This document shows, in pieces, positions 4,425 through 5,588 of a stretch of DNA of 5,588 bases. The stretch covers positions 1 through 5,588 of the forward strand of contig JBOGZI010000070.1 of NCBI GenBank assembly GCA_050697275.1. Direction: 5' to 3'. Both the position numbers and the translations under genes were made by a program. This DNA is from JBOGZI01 sp050697275. GTDB taxonomy: Bacteria > Actinomycetota > Thermoleophilia > Solirubrobacterales > 70-9. The notes under the pieces were generated by a model that searched no databases, was not told the origin of the DNA, and saw only the letters and a program-made list of their open reading frames with translations. Positions within the stretch are counted from its first letter, which is position 1. Every line of letters begins with the position of its first letter.

Positions 4425-5588
4425 GCGCGCCAGCATGCGCGAGGGCCCCCTGGCTGACCTCTTCCGCTCCACCGAGGAGTCGGTGAGCGAGGAGGAGGTG
4501 CGCGTCACCGCCGCCACGGCCCCGGCCAACGGCCGGCGCGCCCAGGCGGACGTCGCGACCGAGGAGCCCGAGTCAGCGGCCGACCCCTCGACCGGCGAGC
4601 AGCCCGCGGTCGAGGCCCAGACCGGCGAGCAGCCCGCGGTCGAGCCCCAGACAGGCGAGCAGCCCGCGGCCGAGGTTCCCACCGGCGAGCAGAGCGTCGA
4701 GCCCTCGACCGGCGAGCAGCGCGTCGTCGAGCCGGAGGCCCCGGTCGAGACCGAGCCCGCCGGCGACCCCGGCATCGAGGTCGAGATCCGCGAGACGCAC
4801 ACCGTGATCGAGGGGCCCCCTCGCCACGAGGGCCTCGAGCGCCTGATCGGCGGCCGCGAGCCCGACGACGAGCGCCCCACATACGGTCGGGACGAGCCCT
4901 CCAGCAGCCGCCACGCGACCCTGCCCCGCAGCCACCAGGCGGTGCTGCGGGTGGTCGGCGTCGGCGGCGCCGGCGTCAACGCGGTCAATCGGATGGTCGA
5001 GGCCCAGGTCCCCGGCGTCGAGTTCGTCGCGATTAACACCGATCTTCAGTCCCTGCAGACCTCGGGCGCGGACGTCACCCTGCACATCGGCGCCGAGCTC
5101 ACCCGGGGCCTCGGCTCCGGCTCGGACCCGCGGGTCGGCTACCGGGCGGCCTTCGAGGAGCAGGACAAGATCAAGAGCCTGCTGAAGGGCTCCGACATGG
5201 TCTTCCTCGCCGCCGGCGCCGGCGGCGGCACCGGCACCGGCGCCGCTCCGGTGGTGGCCAAGCTCGCGCGCGATATCGGCGCGCTCACCGTCGCCGCGGT
5301 GACCAAGCCCTTCGGGTTCGAGGGGGCGCGGCGCGCCGCGCAGGCGGGGGAGGGGATCGCCGCGCTCGGTGCCGAGGTGGACACGATGATCGTCGTCCCC
5401 AACGAGCGCCTGCTGCAGATCCTCGAGCGCCGCACCTCGATCCAGGACGCCTTCCGGGTCGCCGACGACGTCCTCCGCCAGGCGGTGCAGGGCATCTCCG
5501 ACCTGGTGATGCTGCCGGGCCTGATCAACCTCGACTTCGCCGACGTCCGCACCACCATGCTAGAGGCGGGCGACGCCATCCTCGGCAT
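4414..5588 (+). CDS. ftsZ: FtsZ (tubulin-like GTPase) with long N-terminal extension, 3' end outside window
   Basis: FtsZ is a cytoskeletal GTPase that polymerises at the division site. 391 complete codons are visible in one open frame. The GTPase core begins near residue 174: nucleotide-binding GVGGAGVN (182-189), NTD (208-210), tubulin signature GGGTGTG (270-276), KPFGFEG, PNERLLQIL, and the T7 catalytic loop N372-L-D374-F-A-D377-V with both acidic residues. GTPase and polymerisation residues therefore look intact. Ordinary FtsZ has only about 10-20 residues before the GVGG motif; here there are about 181. The extension starts with the basic MARKRASMREGPLADLFR, then an acidic Glu/Pro-rich linker with five TGEQ repeats, then a charged segment (119-173). 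Start choice rests on GAGGAGGT eight bases before ATG 4414. It is coupled to the ParA gene and is not beside dcw genes (ftsQ, ftsW, murC), so it may be a second FtsZ paralogue; it could also be the main one. The C-terminal tail and conserved FtsA/SepF-binding peptide are beyond the window. Confidence 0.9.
   Translation, partial: MARKRASMREGPLADLFRSTEESVSEEEVRVTAATAPANGRRAQADVATEEPESAADPSTGEQPAVEAQTGEQPAVEPQTGEQPAAEVPTGEQSVEPSTGEQRVVEPEAPVETEPAGDPGIEVEIRETHTVIEGPPRHEGLERLIGGREPDDERPTYGRDEPSSSRHATLPRSHQAVLRVVGVGGAGVNAVNRMVEAQVPGVEFVAINTDLQSLQTSGADVTLHIGAELTRGLGSGSDPRVGYRAAFEEQDKIKSLLKGSDMVFLAAGAGGGTGTGAAPVVAKLARDIGALTVAAVTKPFGFEGARRAAQAGEGIAALGAEVDTMIVVPNERLLQILERRTSIQDAFRVADDVLRQAVQGISDLVMLPGLINLDFADVRTTMLEAGDAILG
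4588..4734 (+). repeat. In-frame tandem repeat encoding five TGEQ units
   Basis: Five TGEQ tetrapeptides begin at 4591, 4621, 4651, 4681 and 4708 (residues 60, 70, 80, 90, 99). The first four are exactly 30 bases apart and the last 27. The consensus is roughly TGEQPAVEPQ. Copies 1 and 2 are nearly identical in DNA (GGCGAGCAGCCCGCGGTCGA core), copy 3 has a few changes, and copies 4-5 are shorter and more diverged. The period keeps the reading frame, so copy number could vary without breaking the FtsZ gene. The encoded segment is probably a disordered acidic linker. Confidence 0.85.

Noticed and set aside
4435..4437. ATG at 4435 as the FtsZ start
   Set aside because: The ATG at 4414 has a strong GAGGAGGT at the right distance; 4435 does not.
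4588..4734. CRISPR array or non-coding tandem repeat
   Set aside because: Units are 27-30 bases, directly adjacent with no unique spacers, and keep the FtsZ reading frame with good codon bias.
2496..5039. 847-codon open frame on the - strand across the ATPase, ParA and FtsZ genes
   Set aside because: It is antisense to ParA and FtsZ and out of frame with the Get3-like gene. Its product is low-complexity (repeated GLDRGLLAG, Arg/Pro runs), and the true genes have clear domain motifs.

Overview
The window is very GC-rich DNA, and its protein-coding frames end almost every codon in G or C. That bias, a SnoaL/NTF2-like protein of the 'SRxNVETLRxVFEAF' type, an actinobacterial-type pair of Get3/ArsA-like ATPases and an FtsZ with 'GLINLDFADV' suggest a high-GC actinobacterium. 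Class Thermoleophilia (Solirubrobacterales and relatives) is my best guess; this is pattern recognition, not a database result.

Layout. (1) Positions 2-931, + strand: the 3' part of a gene that enters from the left edge. It has a helical N-terminal part, a long acidic disordered stretch and a basic tail; I do not recognise the family. (2) Positions 3442-933, - strand: a compact three-gene operon. It holds two different Get3/ArsA-family P-loop ATPases in the order of the mycobacterial Rv3679-Rv3680 pair, then a small SnoaL-like protein whose natural start position is ATC instead of ATG. The operon converges on gene 1 with one base between the stop codons, and a perfect 8-bp hairpin lies at the junction. 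(3) Positions 3443-3503: a 61-bp divergent intergenic region with a dyad and a short direct repeat. (4) Positions 3504-5588, + strand: a ParA/Soj-type ATPase with a basic N-terminal extension. It overlaps by 11 bp the start of an FtsZ gene that runs off the right edge. The FtsZ carries about 173 residues before its GTPase core, including five TGEQ repeats and a basic N-terminal peptide resembling the ParA-activating tip of ParB.

How it may work together. The most interesting unit is the translationally coupled ParA plus N-terminally extended FtsZ, with no ParB gene visible. I infer that the FtsZ extension could be the ParA partner, so that a ParA gradient on the nucleoid positions an FtsZ polymer or paralogue directly. 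The divergent Get3-like pair probably forms a heteromeric ATPase that handles membrane or envelope proteins; a functional link to the ParA-FtsZ pair is only suggested by the shared intergenic region. No RNA genes, insertion sequences, CRISPR arrays or attachment sites were seen, and no stretch over 300 bases lacks a gene.
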